This document shows, one piece after another, positions 33,861 through 42,898 of a DNA stretch of 64,000 bases. The translations under genes were made by a program, and so were the position numbers. Where the stretch lies: the NCBI RefSeq assembly GCF_003966225.1, contig NZ_RXNU01000008.1, positions 124,001-188,000 of the forward strand, read 5' to 3'. Source of the DNA: Shewanella canadensis. Lineage in GTDB: Bacteria; Pseudomonadota; Gammaproteobacteria; Enterobacterales; Shewanellaceae. The notes below the pieces were generated by a model. The model was not told the origin of the DNA, ran no database searches, and was given only the letters and a program-made list of their open reading frames with translations. Within the stretch, counting starts at the first letter, position 1. Each line of letters starts with the position of its first letter.

Positions 33861-34571
33861 GTGAACTCACTGTCCTATTTAAATCATGAACTCGAAAGGT
33901 TTCCTTCACCGGAATACGCGCTAACCGATCCTAACGGCCTGCTCGCTATCGGTGGAGACCTACATCCGACTCGACTGTTAAATGCCTATTACGAAGGTAT
34001 TTTCCCCTGGTTTAATGCCGACGACCCTATTCTTTGGTGGTCTCCCGATCCCCGTGCAGTGTTCGTTCCCGGCACGATGAAAGCCAGCCGAAGCTTGATT
34101 AAGTCACTTAAGAAGCAAACTTGGACCTTTACCATAAACCGCGCCTTTAAAGAGGTCATGCTCGGCTGTGCTGCACCAAGGGCTGCGCAGGATGGCACAT
34201 GGATCACCCAAGACATTCAACACGCCTACTTTGAGCTACACAAACAGGGGCTGGCACATTCTGTGGAGGTCTGGAGTGAAGGGACACTCATTGGCGGTTT
34301 ATACGGACTGGCTATAGGGCAGGTTTTCTGTGGCGAGTCGATGTTTCATACACAGACAAATGCTTCTAAAGCTGCCATGCTGGTATTACATCAGTATCTT
34401 TTAAAACAAGGGTTCAAACTCATAGACGCTCAGGTGGTGAACCCGCATCTTGAATCATTAGGCGCCACCGCATTAAAGAGAAAAGATTTTATTAATCTAC
34501 TTAAACGTTTTCGTGACGGTAAGGTCGCCTCGAACTCTTGGGTAGTAAAAGAGGTATTTCTTGAGCTTTAA
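33861..34571 (+). CDS. aat: Leucyl/phenylalanyl-tRNA--protein transferase
   Basis: N-degron enzyme that adds Leu or Phe to proteins with N-terminal Lys or Arg so that ClpS/ClpAP can degrade them. The 236 residues contain PNGLLAIGGDL, YYEGIFPWF, ILWWSPDPRAV and FCGESMF, all typical of Aat. The start is GTG at 33861; an in-frame TAA at 33846 rules out an upstream extension. Its last 11 bases overlap the next gene. Confidence 0.95.
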   Translation: MNSLSYLNHELERFPSPEYALTDPNGLLAIGGDLHPTRLLNAYYEGIFPWFNADDPILWWSPDPRAVFVPGTMKASRSLIKSLKKQTWTFTINRAFKEVMLGCAAPRAAQDGTWITQDIQHAYFELHKQGLAHSVEVWSEGTLIGGLYGLAIGQVFCGESMFHTQTNASKAAMLVLHQYLLKQGFKLIDAQVVNPHLESLGATALKRKDFINLLKRFRDGKVASNSWVVKEVFLEL

Positions 34572-35271
34572 ATCACAGCCAATATCGGTCGGAATAACGA
34601 AAACCTTTCCCTGCAGCTATATCGAAACAGAGTTAGAACAGTTATTGGTCCTTCAGGAGGACAATATTGGGTTGGCACTATTCGAGCAACTCTTAGCGTT
34701 AGGTTTCAGGCGCAGCGGCGGTACTATCTATAAGCCCCAATGTCCACATTGTAACGCCTGTCTGCCAATTAGGATCCCCTCCTTTTTATTCACGCCTTCA
34801 AGAAGACAAAAAAGAACCCTGAAAAATAACCAGGATCTCATTTGGAAAATTGTCGAAAAGCAAACCGAACACCATTATGAACTTTATGAAACTTACATCA
34901 ATGTAAGGCACAAAGATGGTCCTATGTATCCCGCTTCGAGGGAACAATATAATCATTTTATCGATTCAGGCTGGCTCGACCCCATATTTATTGAACTGTG
35001 GAAAAACGATACACTAATCGGCGTTGCCGTTACCGATATACTGCCAAACAGTTTATCGGCCATCTACAGCTTTTTTGCTCCCGATGAACATAAACGCTCC
35101 TTGGGCTCACTACTCATTCTAATCCAATGCCGCCTGGCAAAACTCATGCACAAAGATTTCATCTACCTCGGATATCAGATCGATGAATCGAGAAAGATGA
35201 ACTATAAGCGTGACTACACGCCATATCAGATTTTAACCTCATCTGGTTGGCAGCAAACTCCTGAAGAATAA
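34561..35271 (+). CDS. bpt: Aspartate/glutamate leucyltransferase Bpt (ATE1-like)
   Basis: Transfers Leu to proteins with N-terminal Asp or Glu, the bacterial counterpart of arginyl-tRNA--protein transferase. The 236 residues have the N-terminal Cys-rich motif CPHCNACLPIRIP (about 60-72) and the C-terminal GNAT-like part with YSFFAPDEHKRSLGSLLI and YLGYQIDESRKMNYK. The start is TTG at 34561 inside the end of aat, implying coupled translation. Confidence 0.93.
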   Translation: MSFKSQPISVGITKTFPCSYIETELEQLLVLQEDNIGLALFEQLLALGFRRSGGTIYKPQCPHCNACLPIRIPSFLFTPSRRQKRTLKNNQDLIWKIVEKQTEHHYELYETYINVRHKDGPMYPASREQYNHFIDSGWLDPIFIELWKNDTLIGVAVTDILPNSLSAIYSFFAPDEHKRSLGSLLILIQCRLAKLMHKDFIYLGYQIDESRKMNYKRDYTPYQILTSSGWQQTPEE

Positions 35272-35327
35272 AACCAATTAGCCAATCTTCTCCCTTGGCT
35301 ATTTATCACGCTTAGGCTAACCTTTTC

Positions 35328-35356
35328 TTTACAGGAGCGGTAAATTGCGGCATGAT
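35328..35356 (+). promoter_or_regulatory. Candidate sigma-70 promoter for infA
   Basis: TTTACA (35328-35333), 17-base spacer, CATGAT (35351-35356), about 44 bases before the infA ATG. Confidence 0.5.
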
Positions 35357-35399
35357 ACGCCCGTTTTTAATATTCGAAGGCTAACAGGATAATTGATTA

Positions 35400-35618
35400 A
35401 TGGCGAAAGAAGACAACATTGAGATGCAAGGCACGATCCTTGAAACCTTGCCGAACACAATGTTTCGTGTAGAGCTAGAGAACGGTCACGTTGTGATTGC
35501 ACACATCTCAGGCAAAATGCGTAAAAACTACATTAGAATTTTGACCGGTGATAAGGTCACAGTTCAGCTGACCCCTTACGATTTGAGCAAAGGTCGCATC
35601 GTCTTCCGTTCACGCTAA
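35400..35618 (+). CDS. infA: Translation initiation factor IF-1
   Basis: 72-residue S1/OB-fold protein that binds the ribosomal A site during initiation. The sequence MAKEDNIEMQGTILETLPNT, then FRVELENGHVVIAHISGKMRKNYIRIL split here for length, is nearly invariant in gammaproteobacteria. ATG at 35400, followed by a strong terminator. Confidence 0.98.
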   Translation: MAKEDNIEMQGTILETLPNTMFRVELENGHVVIAHISGKMRKNYIRILTGDKVTVQLTPYDLSKGRIVFRSR

Positions 35619-35640
35619 GTTAGCAATAACAGATTTTTAA

Positions 35641-35663
35641 AAACCGGCAAGGCCGGTTTTTTT
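35641..35663 (+). terminator. infA terminator
   Basis: Stem AAACCGGC (35641-35648) / GCCGGTTT (35652-35659) followed by T residues. Confidence 0.88.
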
Positions 35664-35677
35664 ATTTCAATCGTATT

Positions 35678-35707
35678 AAAAAAGGCTGCAGTTGCAGCCT
35701 TTTTTTT
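35678..35707 (-). terminator. clpA terminator
   Basis: Perfect stem AAAAAAGGCTGCA / TGCAGCCTTTTTT with a two-base loop; on the minus strand it ends clpSA about 20 bases after the clpA stop. It can also back up the infA terminator. Confidence 0.85.
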
Positions 35708-35728
35708 ATTCCAATAAACACGACAACA

Positions 35729-37987
35729 TCAGCTATTCACTTTCTCTGGACTCTTGATAGAGATAACGATTTCATCTTTATTGATATCGACATGGGCAAC
35801 ACCACCCTTCTCAAGGTCGCCGAACAGGATCTCATCGGCTAACGGCCGCTTAATCAATTCGGTAACGACTCTCGCCATCGGCCTTGCTCCCATCGACTTG
35901 TCATAACCTTTCTCTGCAAGTAAGGTTCTGGCTTCATCAGTAACCTCTAAAGTTACGCCCTTATCATCAAGTTGAGCCTGAAGTTCGACGAGGAACTTAT
36001 CTACAACCTTAGCAATCACCATCATATCGAGGTGGTTGAACCAGATTATCTCGTCCAACCTGTTTCTGAACTCCGGTGAAAAGATTTTATTGATCTCAGC
36101 TAATGCATCCAGACTGTGATCTTGTTGCTTAAAGCCTATCGACTTTCTCACCGTCTCCTGAACACCCGCATTCGTCGTCATCACCAGCGTCACATGCCTG
36201 AAATCGGCTTTACGACCATTGTTGTCCGTTAAGGTACCGTGATCCATCACCTGCAACAGCAAGTTATAGACATCAGGATGCGCCTTTTCGATCTCATCGA
36301 GCAAGACCACACAGTGGGGCGTTTTAATCACAGCATCGGTTAACAGACCACCTTGATCGTAACCAACATACCCAGGAGGCGCACCGATAAGACGTGAGAC
36401 CGTATGACTTTCCATATACTCAGACATATCGAATCGCACTAAGTTAAGACCAAGACATTTAGCCAGCTGGCTCGTCACCTCAGTTTTACCAACCCCTGTC
36501 GGACCGGCAAACAAAAAGCTGCCCACAGGCTTTTGCTCTCCACCTAAACCACTTCTGGACAAGCGAATCGCCGAGCTGAGGCTCTCAATCGCATTATCCT
36601 GACCAAACACCACCATCTTTAGGTTACGGTCAAGATTACGCAGAAGATCTTTGTCAGTTGCCGATACAGACTTCTCAGGAATACGCGCCATCTTGGCAAT
36701 GATAGATTCGATCTCTCCCTGCCCAATCGTTTTCTTACGACGACTCGCGGGTTGCATCGCCATTCGAGCGCCCGCTTCATCGATAACATCGATGGCTTTA
36801 TCCGGGAGATGACGATCGTTAATATGTTTAGCAGACAGCTTAGCCGCAACGCTCAGCGCAGCCATCGTGTATCTGACCCCATGATGCTCTTCATACTTGG
36901 ATTTGAGCCCCTGAAGGATCTTGGTGGTTTCAGCCACCGAAGGTTCATTAATATCCACCTTCTGGAAACGCCTGGCTAATGCCCTATCCTTCTCAAAAAT
37001 ACTCTGGTATTCCTGATAAGTGGTCGAGCCCATGCATCTCAGCTTGCCACCAGACAACAAAGGTTTAAGCAGGTTAGATGCATCCATCACTCCACCCGAT
37101 GCCGCACCGGCACCTATGATGGTATGAATTTCATCGATAAACAAAATCGCATGTTCATCCTGTTCGAGTTCTTTAAGCAGACTCTTAAACCGTTTTTCAA
37201 AATCACCGCGATATTTAGTCCCGGCTAACAGGGCACCTAAGTCTAATGAGTAGACGGTTGCCTTACTCATAATTTCAGGGACTTCCTCTTTTACAATTCG
37301 GTACGCCAGCCCCTCAGCGATGGCGGTCTTGCCCACCCCCGCTTCCCCCACTAACAGGGGATTATTTTTTCTTCTGCGACAGAGAATTTGAATGGAGCGC
37401 TCTATCTCTTCACTTCGACCGATTAAGGGATCGATACTTCCGTTAAGCGCCCGTTCGTTAAGATTGTCGGCAAACTGAGATAATTTGCTCTTCTCTTCTT
37501 CTGTCTCTGTTTGATCTTCGATCTGCTCCTGATGCAAACCGCTATCGACCTCATTTTTAGAGACACCATGAGAGATAAAATTGACCACATCGAGACGAGT
37601 CACTTCGCCATTACGCAGGAGATAGACAGCTTGAGATTCCTGCTCACTGAAGATGGCAACGAGAACGTTGGCACCGGTAACCTCATTGCGACCAGATGAT
37701 TGAACGTGAAAAACGGCCCTTTGCAGTACTCGTTGAAAGCCTAGTGTAGGCTGAGTCTCTCTATCGTCTTCAGGATCGGCGATAATAGGCGTCGTTTGTT
37801 GAATAAAACCTGACACATCTTCTCTTAACTTATCAAGATTTGCCCCACAAGCCACCAAAGCTTCTTGTGCCGCAGGGTTGTCAATCAATGCTAAGAGCAA
37901 GTGTTCAACCGTCATATACTCATGACGGGCATCTCTGGCCTGTTGAAAGGCCAGATTCAAGGTGACTTCAAGATCTTTATTTAACAT
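35729..37987 (-). CDS. clpA: ClpA, ATPase subunit of ClpAP protease
   Basis: Hsp100 unfoldase that feeds substrates to ClpP. From the ATG at 37987 (MLNKDLEVTLNLAFQQAR, as in E. coli ClpA) it has 752 residues: N-domain repeats (1-145), first AAA+ domain with GEAGVGKTA (about 213) and second with GPTGVGKTE (about 490), plus sensor and LDEI motifs. A start two codons earlier is possible. It is 36 bases downstream of clpS in one operon. Confidence 0.97.
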   Translation of the reverse strand: MLNKDLEVTLNLAFQQARDARHEYMTVEHLLLALIDNPAAQEALVACGANLDKLREDVSGFIQQTTPIIADPEDDRETQPTLGFQRVLQRAVFHVQSSGRNEVTGANVLVAIFSEQESQAVYLLRNGEVTRLDVVNFISHGVSKNEVDSGLHQEQIEDQTETEEEKSKLSQFADNLNERALNGSIDPLIGRSEEIERSIQILCRRRKNNPLLVGEAGVGKTAIAEGLAYRIVKEEVPEIMSKATVYSLDLGALLAGTKYRGDFEKRFKSLLKELEQDEHAILFIDEIHTIIGAGAASGGVMDASNLLKPLLSGGKLRCMGSTTYQEYQSIFEKDRALARRFQKVDINEPSVAETTKILQGLKSKYEEHHGVRYTMAALSVAAKLSAKHINDRHLPDKAIDVIDEAGARMAMQPASRRKKTIGQGEIESIIAKMARIPEKSVSATDKDLLRNLDRNLKMVVFGQDNAIESLSSAIRLSRSGLGGEQKPVGSFLFAGPTGVGKTEVTSQLAKCLGLNLVRFDMSEYMESHTVSRLIGAPPGYVGYDQGGLLTDAVIKTPHCVVLLDEIEKAHPDVYNLLLQVMDHGTLTDNNGRKADFRHVTLVMTTNAGVQETVRKSIGFKQQDHSLDALAEINKIFSPEFRNRLDEIIWFNHLDMMVIAKVVDKFLVELQAQLDDKGVTLEVTDEARTLLAEKGYDKSMGARPMARVVTELIKRPLADEILFGDLEKGGVAHVDINKDEIVISIKSPEKVNS

Positions 37988-38023
37988 AAGCACCCCCTAA
38001 ATTTACAACGTAATTTACCTAAT

Positions 38024-38332
38024 TCAGGCTTTCTCTAAAGAACACAGTAACGGATGTTGGTTTTGTCTTGCAAACTCATTTACTTGAGCAACCTTAGTTT
38101 CTGCAATACCAAAGGGAAATACTCCACAGATCCCTTTACCCTGATTATGAATAGCCAACATGATGTCCGTGGCATCCTGTTCATTCTTTTTGAAAAAGAG
38201 TTGTAAAACCTCAATCACAAAATCCATCGGAGTGTAGTCATCATTGTTTAATATCACCTTATACATCGGTGGTGGCATTAATTCCGATTCAACACGCTCT
38301 TCTACATGTTCGATATTTACTGCTTTACCCAT
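38024..38332 (-). CDS. clpS: ClpS adaptor protein
   Basis: Adaptor that delivers N-degron substrates to ClpAP and inhibits other ClpA substrates. 102 residues with the hallmark PPMYKVILNNDDYTPMDFVI (N-degron pocket) and AIHNQGKGICGVFPFGIAETK. Co-transcribed with clpA and close to aat and bpt, so that all four N-degron components lie within 5 kb. Confidence 0.96.
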   Translation of the reverse strand: MGKAVNIEHVEERVESELMPPPMYKVILNNDDYTPMDFVIEVLQLFFKKNEQDATDIMLAIHNQGKGICGVFPFGIAETKVAQVNEFARQNQHPLLCSLEKA

Positions 38333-38470
38333 GTTTCAATATTAGCCTCTAGTATTGGCTTGTACCAATCAATGACAATTTAATTCCCATTGATAACTCA
38401 ACATCTCATATATCTCGCACTAATTGATACAACTTTTTTATCGGTTTGTTGATTAATTGTTAATTTATTC

Positions 38471-38499
38471 TTGACATACAATCATACTGCTTTCATTCT
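38471..38499 (+). promoter_or_regulatory. Candidate sigma-70 promoter for cspD
   Basis: Perfect -35 TTGACA (38471-38476), 17-base spacer and a weak -10 CATTCT (38494-38499), 80 bases before the cspD ATG. Confidence 0.5.
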
Positions 38500-38579
38500 G
38501 TTCAACAGGCGGTGAATTTTTCCCGCCTGTTAAGTTTTACTATCTTACTGGGAAGTAGACAACAGAAGGAAGTGGAAGT

Positions 38580-38786
38580 ATGGCAAACGGAACTGTTAAA
38601 TGGTTCAACAACGCCAAAGGATTCGGGTTTATCTGCCCTGAAGCTGGTGGTGAAGACGTTTTTGCACACTATTCTACCATCGAAATGGAAGGCTATCGAA
38701 CTCTAAAAGCAGGCCAACCAGTCCAATTCGAAGTGGAAGCGGGTCCAAAAGGTATGCACGCGTCAGCAATTTCGCCAACAAATTAG
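38580..38786 (+). CDS. cspD: Cold-shock-like protein CspD
   Basis: 68-residue cold-shock domain protein with RNP motifs KGFGFI and DVFAHY. Start MANGTVKWFNNAKGFGFI. Position divergent from clpSA is the conserved CspD place; E. coli CspD inhibits replication in stationary phase and is not cold induced. The ATG follows GGAAG; a longer frame from 38512 in another phase is not real. Confidence 0.93.
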   Translation: MANGTVKWFNNAKGFGFICPEAGGEDVFAHYSTIEMEGYRTLKAGQPVQFEVEAGPKGMHASAISPTN

Positions 38787-38803
38787 TGGTGCGATGTAAG
38801 ACA

Positions 38804-38838
38804 AAAAAGGCAGGGAATGTAATATTCCCTGCCTTTTT
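38804..38838 (+). terminator. Bidirectional terminator between cspD and icd
   Basis: Fifteen-pair stem AAAAAGGCAGGGAAT (38804-38818) / ATTCCCTGCCTTTTT (38824-38838), usable from both sides. Confidence 0.9.
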
Positions 38839-38901
38839 ATTTTCTCAATATTCCTAAATTATCACAACGAAGCGGCGGACCACTTCATTGTTCAAATAGC
38901 G

Positions 38902-41127
38902 TTAAACCGTAAACAAGGCATTTAATGTTGCACTCGGACGCATCTCTGCGGCGGCTTTATCTGCATCGAGACGATAATAACCCCCAAGATCGACAGCATT
39001 ACCCTGAGCGCTATTGAGTTCATCGACTATTGTAGTTTCACTGTTCGCCAGTGATTCAGCCAGTCCGGTAAACTGTGCTTTCAATTCTGCATCCTGACTC
39101 TGCTCCGCAACGGCCTGAGCCCAATACATTGCCAGATAGAAATGACTACCTCGGTTATCGAGCTGACCGACACGGCGCAAGGGTGACTTATTCTGGTCCA
39201 GGAATCGGCCAATCGCGCTATCTAACGTATCGGCCAATACTTGTGCCTTAACGTTATCGGTCGTCTGGCTCAGATGCTCCAGCGATGCCGCCAGCGCCAA
39301 AAACTCACCCAGAGAATCCCAACGCAGGTGACCTTCCTTCTCGACTTGCTGAACATGCTTAGGCGCACTTCCGCCAGCACCGGTTTCGAATAATCCACCG
39401 CCATTCATCAAAGGGACGATTGAGAGCATTTTTGCACTCGTTCCAAGCTCGAGAATTGGGAATAGATCGGTCAGGTAATCACGCAGTACGTTACCGGTCA
39501 CAGAGATGGTATTTAAACCATCTTTAGTTCGTTGTAGCGTAAACCGAGTCGCTTCAACCGGTGACATGATGTGGATCGCTAACCCGTCAGTGTCATGTTC
39601 AGGCAGATACTGATTCACTTTCTTAATGATTTGAGCATCATGAGCACGGCTTTCATCTAACCAGAACACGGCAGGAGTCGATGAAAGACGTGCGCGTTTA
39701 ACGGCCAGTTTCACCCAATCACGAATTGGCGCGTCTTTAACCTGACACATTCTCCAGATATCACCGGCTTCAACGTCATGTGACAAGAGTACGTCACCAT
39801 GGTTATCTATGACTCGAACCGTACCCGCAGCCTGGATCTCAAATGTTTTATCATGGCTGCCATACTCTTCAGCCTTTTGTGCCATCAAACCCACATTTGG
39901 CACGCTTCCCATGGTAGAAGGATTAAACGCACCATTTTCTTTACAAAATTGGATAGTCTCTTGATACACACCGGCATAGCAGCGATCCGGGATCATCGCC
40001 TTAGTATCTTTAGGCTGACCATCTACGCCCCACATCATGCCTGACGTACGAATTGCAGCAGGCATAGACGCATCAATAATTACATCACTAGGTACATGCA
40101 GGTTGGTGATCCCCTTGTCTGAATCGACCATAGCAAGCTCAGGACGAGTCTGATAGATAGCTGCGATATCGGCTTCAACTTCAGCTTTTTGTGCCTCAGG
40201 TAGCGTGGCTATCTTCGCGTATACATCACCAAGACCATTATTTACATCCACGCCCAGTTGCTCAAACAGATCTGAATGCTTAGCGAATAACTCTTTGTAG
40301 TACACCTTAACGGCATGACCAAAAAGAATAGGGTCAGAGACTTTCATCATGGTCGCTTTCAAGTGCAGCGAGAGTAGAACGCCCTGTGCCTTCGCATCTT
40401 GAGTTTCACGCTCGAAGAACTCAACCAGTGATTTTTTACTCATGACAGAAGCATCGATAACTTCACCGACCTTCAAAGAGAGTGACTCTCTTAATACCAT
40501 CTCACCGCCATCTTTCTTGGCCAGTACGATATGTACATTACTCTCTTTATCAAGCGTTAATGATTTCTCACTACCATAAAAATCGCCTTCACTCATATGG
40601 GCAACATGAGATTTTGAATCACGACTCCAGGCCCCCATCGAGTGAGGATGCTTTTGTGCATACTTCTTTACTGAACCCGGAGCGCGACGATCTGAGTTTC
40701 CTTCACGAAGAACCGGATTAACCGCGCTGCCTTTAATTTTGTCATAGCGTGACTGAATCGCTTTTTCGGCTGCATTTGCTGGCTCATCGGGATAGGACGG
40801 AATGTCGTAGCCTTTATTCTGTAACTCTAAAATACAGGCTTTAAGCTGAGGAATTGATGCACTGATATTAGGTAGCTTGATAATATTCGCTTCAGGCTTA
40901 CCCACCATCTCACCTAATTCACCCAAGGCATCTGAAATTTTTTGTGCATCTGAAAGCTTGTTTGGGAAATTAGCAATAATCCGACCCGATAGAGAGATAT
41001 CACGAGTTTCAACATTCACACCAGCAGCTTGAGTAAACGTCTTGATAATAGGTAACAAAGACAGAGTGGCTAAGGCTGGCGCTTCGTCCGTTTCAGTATA
41101 GATAATCGTTGATGATTTGTCGGTCAT
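38902..41127 (-). CDS. icd: Monomeric NADP-dependent isocitrate dehydrogenase
   Basis: TCA-cycle enzyme that converts isocitrate to 2-oxoglutarate and CO2 with NADP. The 741 residues are typical of the large monomeric (Idh-II) form, not the 415-residue dimeric enzyme. Family segments include IIYTETDEAPALATLSLLPI at the start, REGNSDRRAP, HPHSMG and LDNRGSHFYL. Single gene with a terminator shared with cspD. Confidence 0.97.
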   Translation of the reverse strand: MTDKSSTIIYTETDEAPALATLSLLPIIKTFTQAAGVNVETRDISLSGRIIANFPNKLSDAQKISDALGELGEMVGKPEANIIKLPNISASIPQLKACILELQNKGYDIPSYPDEPANAAEKAIQSRYDKIKGSAVNPVLREGNSDRRAPGSVKKYAQKHPHSMGAWSRDSKSHVAHMSEGDFYGSEKSLTLDKESNVHIVLAKKDGGEMVLRESLSLKVGEVIDASVMSKKSLVEFFERETQDAKAQGVLLSLHLKATMMKVSDPILFGHAVKVYYKELFAKHSDLFEQLGVDVNNGLGDVYAKIATLPEAQKAEVEADIAAIYQTRPELAMVDSDKGITNLHVPSDVIIDASMPAAIRTSGMMWGVDGQPKDTKAMIPDRCYAGVYQETIQFCKENGAFNPSTMGSVPNVGLMAQKAEEYGSHDKTFEIQAAGTVRVIDNHGDVLLSHDVEAGDIWRMCQVKDAPIRDWVKLAVKRARLSSTPAVFWLDESRAHDAQIIKKVNQYLPEHDTDGLAIHIMSPVEATRFTLQRTKDGLNTISVTGNVLRDYLTDLFPILELGTSAKMLSIVPLMNGGGLFETGAGGSAPKHVQQVEKEGHLRWDSLGEFLALAASLEHLSQTTDNVKAQVLADTLDSAIGRFLDQNKSPLRRVGQLDNRGSHFYLAMYWAQAVAEQSQDAELKAQFTGLAESLANSETTIVDELNSAQGNAVDLGGYYRLDADKAAAEMRPSATLNALFTV

Positions 41128-41510
41128 TTTTAGTCCTACATTGTTGTAAAATAATAATTTATGATAATTTAATTTATTCTTATACTGCTTATTATACTTA
41201 CATACAGTTTCTTATAAGCGTTATTATACAAGCCTGCTAACGGCCTTCTAATCACTACTAAAGGTGGTCGGTGAAGAGCATAAAGCATTTGATAACATGA
41301 GTTTATAACTCACCAAACACAAACTTTTCAGGCCTTAATCACGCATTACCACCCGAGTTGAACTTCTCAAAACTCAATAACAATTTGGCGCAGATCACAC
41401 TTTAATGGCGCATATCATAAAACATTCCAGACAATATTCAAATTCCACTAATGGCCAATGCGCAGTACACTAGTATCAATTAAGTCATACTATGCCAGAA
41501 GTTAGCCCAA
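41128..41510. other. Divergent AT-rich region between icd and rluE
   Basis: No gene seen. The icd side is very AT-rich, with a TATAAT on the minus strand (41196-41191). No clear operator was recognised. Confidence 0.5.
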
Positions 41511-42233
41511 GTGAGTCACACAAATTCTCGTCAAACAAGATCTAAAAGCGCCACTTCACCTTCCTCGACAGATCGCAGAGGCAGAGTGACCAACAGGTTT
41601 AATAAGACAAAAAGCCCACACCAGGGGGCTGAAAAACACAAAACCCGTAAAACGGTTTCAGGTAAGCCCAGAGCAAAAGATCCCATCATCGTCTTGTTTA
41701 ACAAGCCGTTCGATGTACTTTGCCAGTTCACTGATGAGCAGGGACGACAAACCTTAAAAGACTACATTCCCATTCCGGATGTCTATGCCGCAGGGCGGCT
41801 GGACAGAGATAGTGAAGGCCTGCTTTTATTGACCAACGATGGAAAGTTACAATCAAAAATCACCGAGCCTAAGAAAAAAACCTTCAAGACCTATTGGGCT
41901 CAGGTAGAAGGTGAACCCAATGAGGCCGATATCGATAAGTTACGCCATGGTGTCGAGCTAAAGGATGGGATGACCTTGCCGGCAAAAGTCATGATAATGA
42001 CCCAACCGGATGTATGGCCACGTACTCCACCTATCAGAGAGCGTAAAGGTATCCCGACAACTTGGCTCGAAATTCAGATATGTGAAGGCCGAAACCGCCA
42101 AGTAAGAAGAATGACGGCAAACATCGGATTTCCCACTCTCAGATTAATTCGCTATAAAATAGGACAATGGAGTCTTAACGACCTCCAATCCGGGGAATTC
42201 CAGCGTATCGATATGCCAAACATACAGGTGTAA
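41511..42233 (+). CDS. rluE: 23S rRNA pseudouridine synthase RluE
   Basis: Modifies U2457 of 23S rRNA. 240 residues from a GTG start (41511). Residues 1-57 are a basic, Ser/Lys/Arg-rich extension with no fold evident; the catalytic domain follows, with D98 in GRLDRDSEGLLLLTNDG, KTYWAQVEG and CEGRNRQVRRM. The short form without a real S4 domain and the close fit to the RluE branch support the name. Confidence 0.9.
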   Translation: MSHTNSRQTRSKSATSPSSTDRRGRVTNRFNKTKSPHQGAEKHKTRKTVSGKPRAKDPIIVLFNKPFDVLCQFTDEQGRQTLKDYIPIPDVYAAGRLDRDSEGLLLLTNDGKLQSKITEPKKKTFKTYWAQVEGEPNEADIDKLRHGVELKDGMTLPAKVMIMTQPDVWPRTPPIRERKGIPTTWLEIQICEGRNRQVRRMTANIGFPTLRLIRYKIGQWSLNDLQSGEFQRIDMPNIQV

Positions 42234-42313
42234 ATCGGTTTTATCCCTACAGTGATAAGCCCATTAAACACCACTATTTATCTGTAAGCTTGCACATTAT
42301 GAAAGGGGGGAAT

Positions 42314-42790
42314 ATGGGCGACAGATATAAACCTAATGTCACCGTGGCTTGTATTATTGAGTGCCAAGAGAGGTATCTTATCGTCGAAGAGATCATCGAT
42401 GGGGTTAAGCGCTACAATCAACCGGCCGGGCACCTTGAGAAAGATGAAACTCTGGTGATGGCCTGTGAACGGGAAGTTTTTGAAGAGACAGGATTAAAAG
42501 TGTCGCCTCAGGGCTTAACCGGGATTTATCAATTCGCTGCCAGTGATAGCCTCGCCTTTCTTCGATTTACCTTTTTTGCGCATATCGAAACTCTCTCCCC
42601 TCTCCAGCCTCAAGACCCGGACATTAGCCAGGCATTATGGTTAACTTATGAAGAGGTACAGGGTTTAGAGCAGGCACTTAGGAGTCCACTGGTGTTATCC
42701 AGCCTCGATGACTTTCGCAACAAAATTCACTATCCGCTAGAACTGCTTAATGGGGACCATCTGAGGTTAGCCCCAGGCTCGAATGCGTGA
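42314..42790 (+). CDS. nudJ: Nudix phosphatase NudJ
   Basis: Hydrolyses HMP-pyrophosphate and nucleoside tri- and diphosphates in the E. coli relative. From the ATG at 42314, preceded by AGGGGGG, it has 158 residues and starts MGDRYKPNVTVACIIE; other in-frame starts lie at 42290 and 42299. The Nudix box is intact (GHLEKDETLVMACEREVFEETGL, divided: G-x5-E-x7-REVxEETG pattern at about 40-62). The late RSPLVLSS and YPLELL segments match NudJ. Order rluE-nudJ-mnmA-hflD-purB is the conserved gammaproteobacterial one. Confidence 0.9.
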   Translation: MGDRYKPNVTVACIIECQERYLIVEEIIDGVKRYNQPAGHLEKDETLVMACEREVFEETGLKVSPQGLTGIYQFAASDSLAFLRFTFFAHIETLSPLQPQDPDISQALWLTYEEVQGLEQALRSPLVLSSLDDFRNKIHYPLELLNGDHLRLAPGSNA

Positions 42791-42898
42791 TAGAATACGC
42801 CCCCGAAAATGTAGCTTATTTTCTGTGTCACTTTGGACCTTTTTCAGAATGTTCACGAACAATAGGCTGCGAATACACATTCAACGGTTTTAGGATCT

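Noticed and set aside
38512..38706. 64-codon frame over the cspD start
   Set aside because: Different phase from cspD and no family match.
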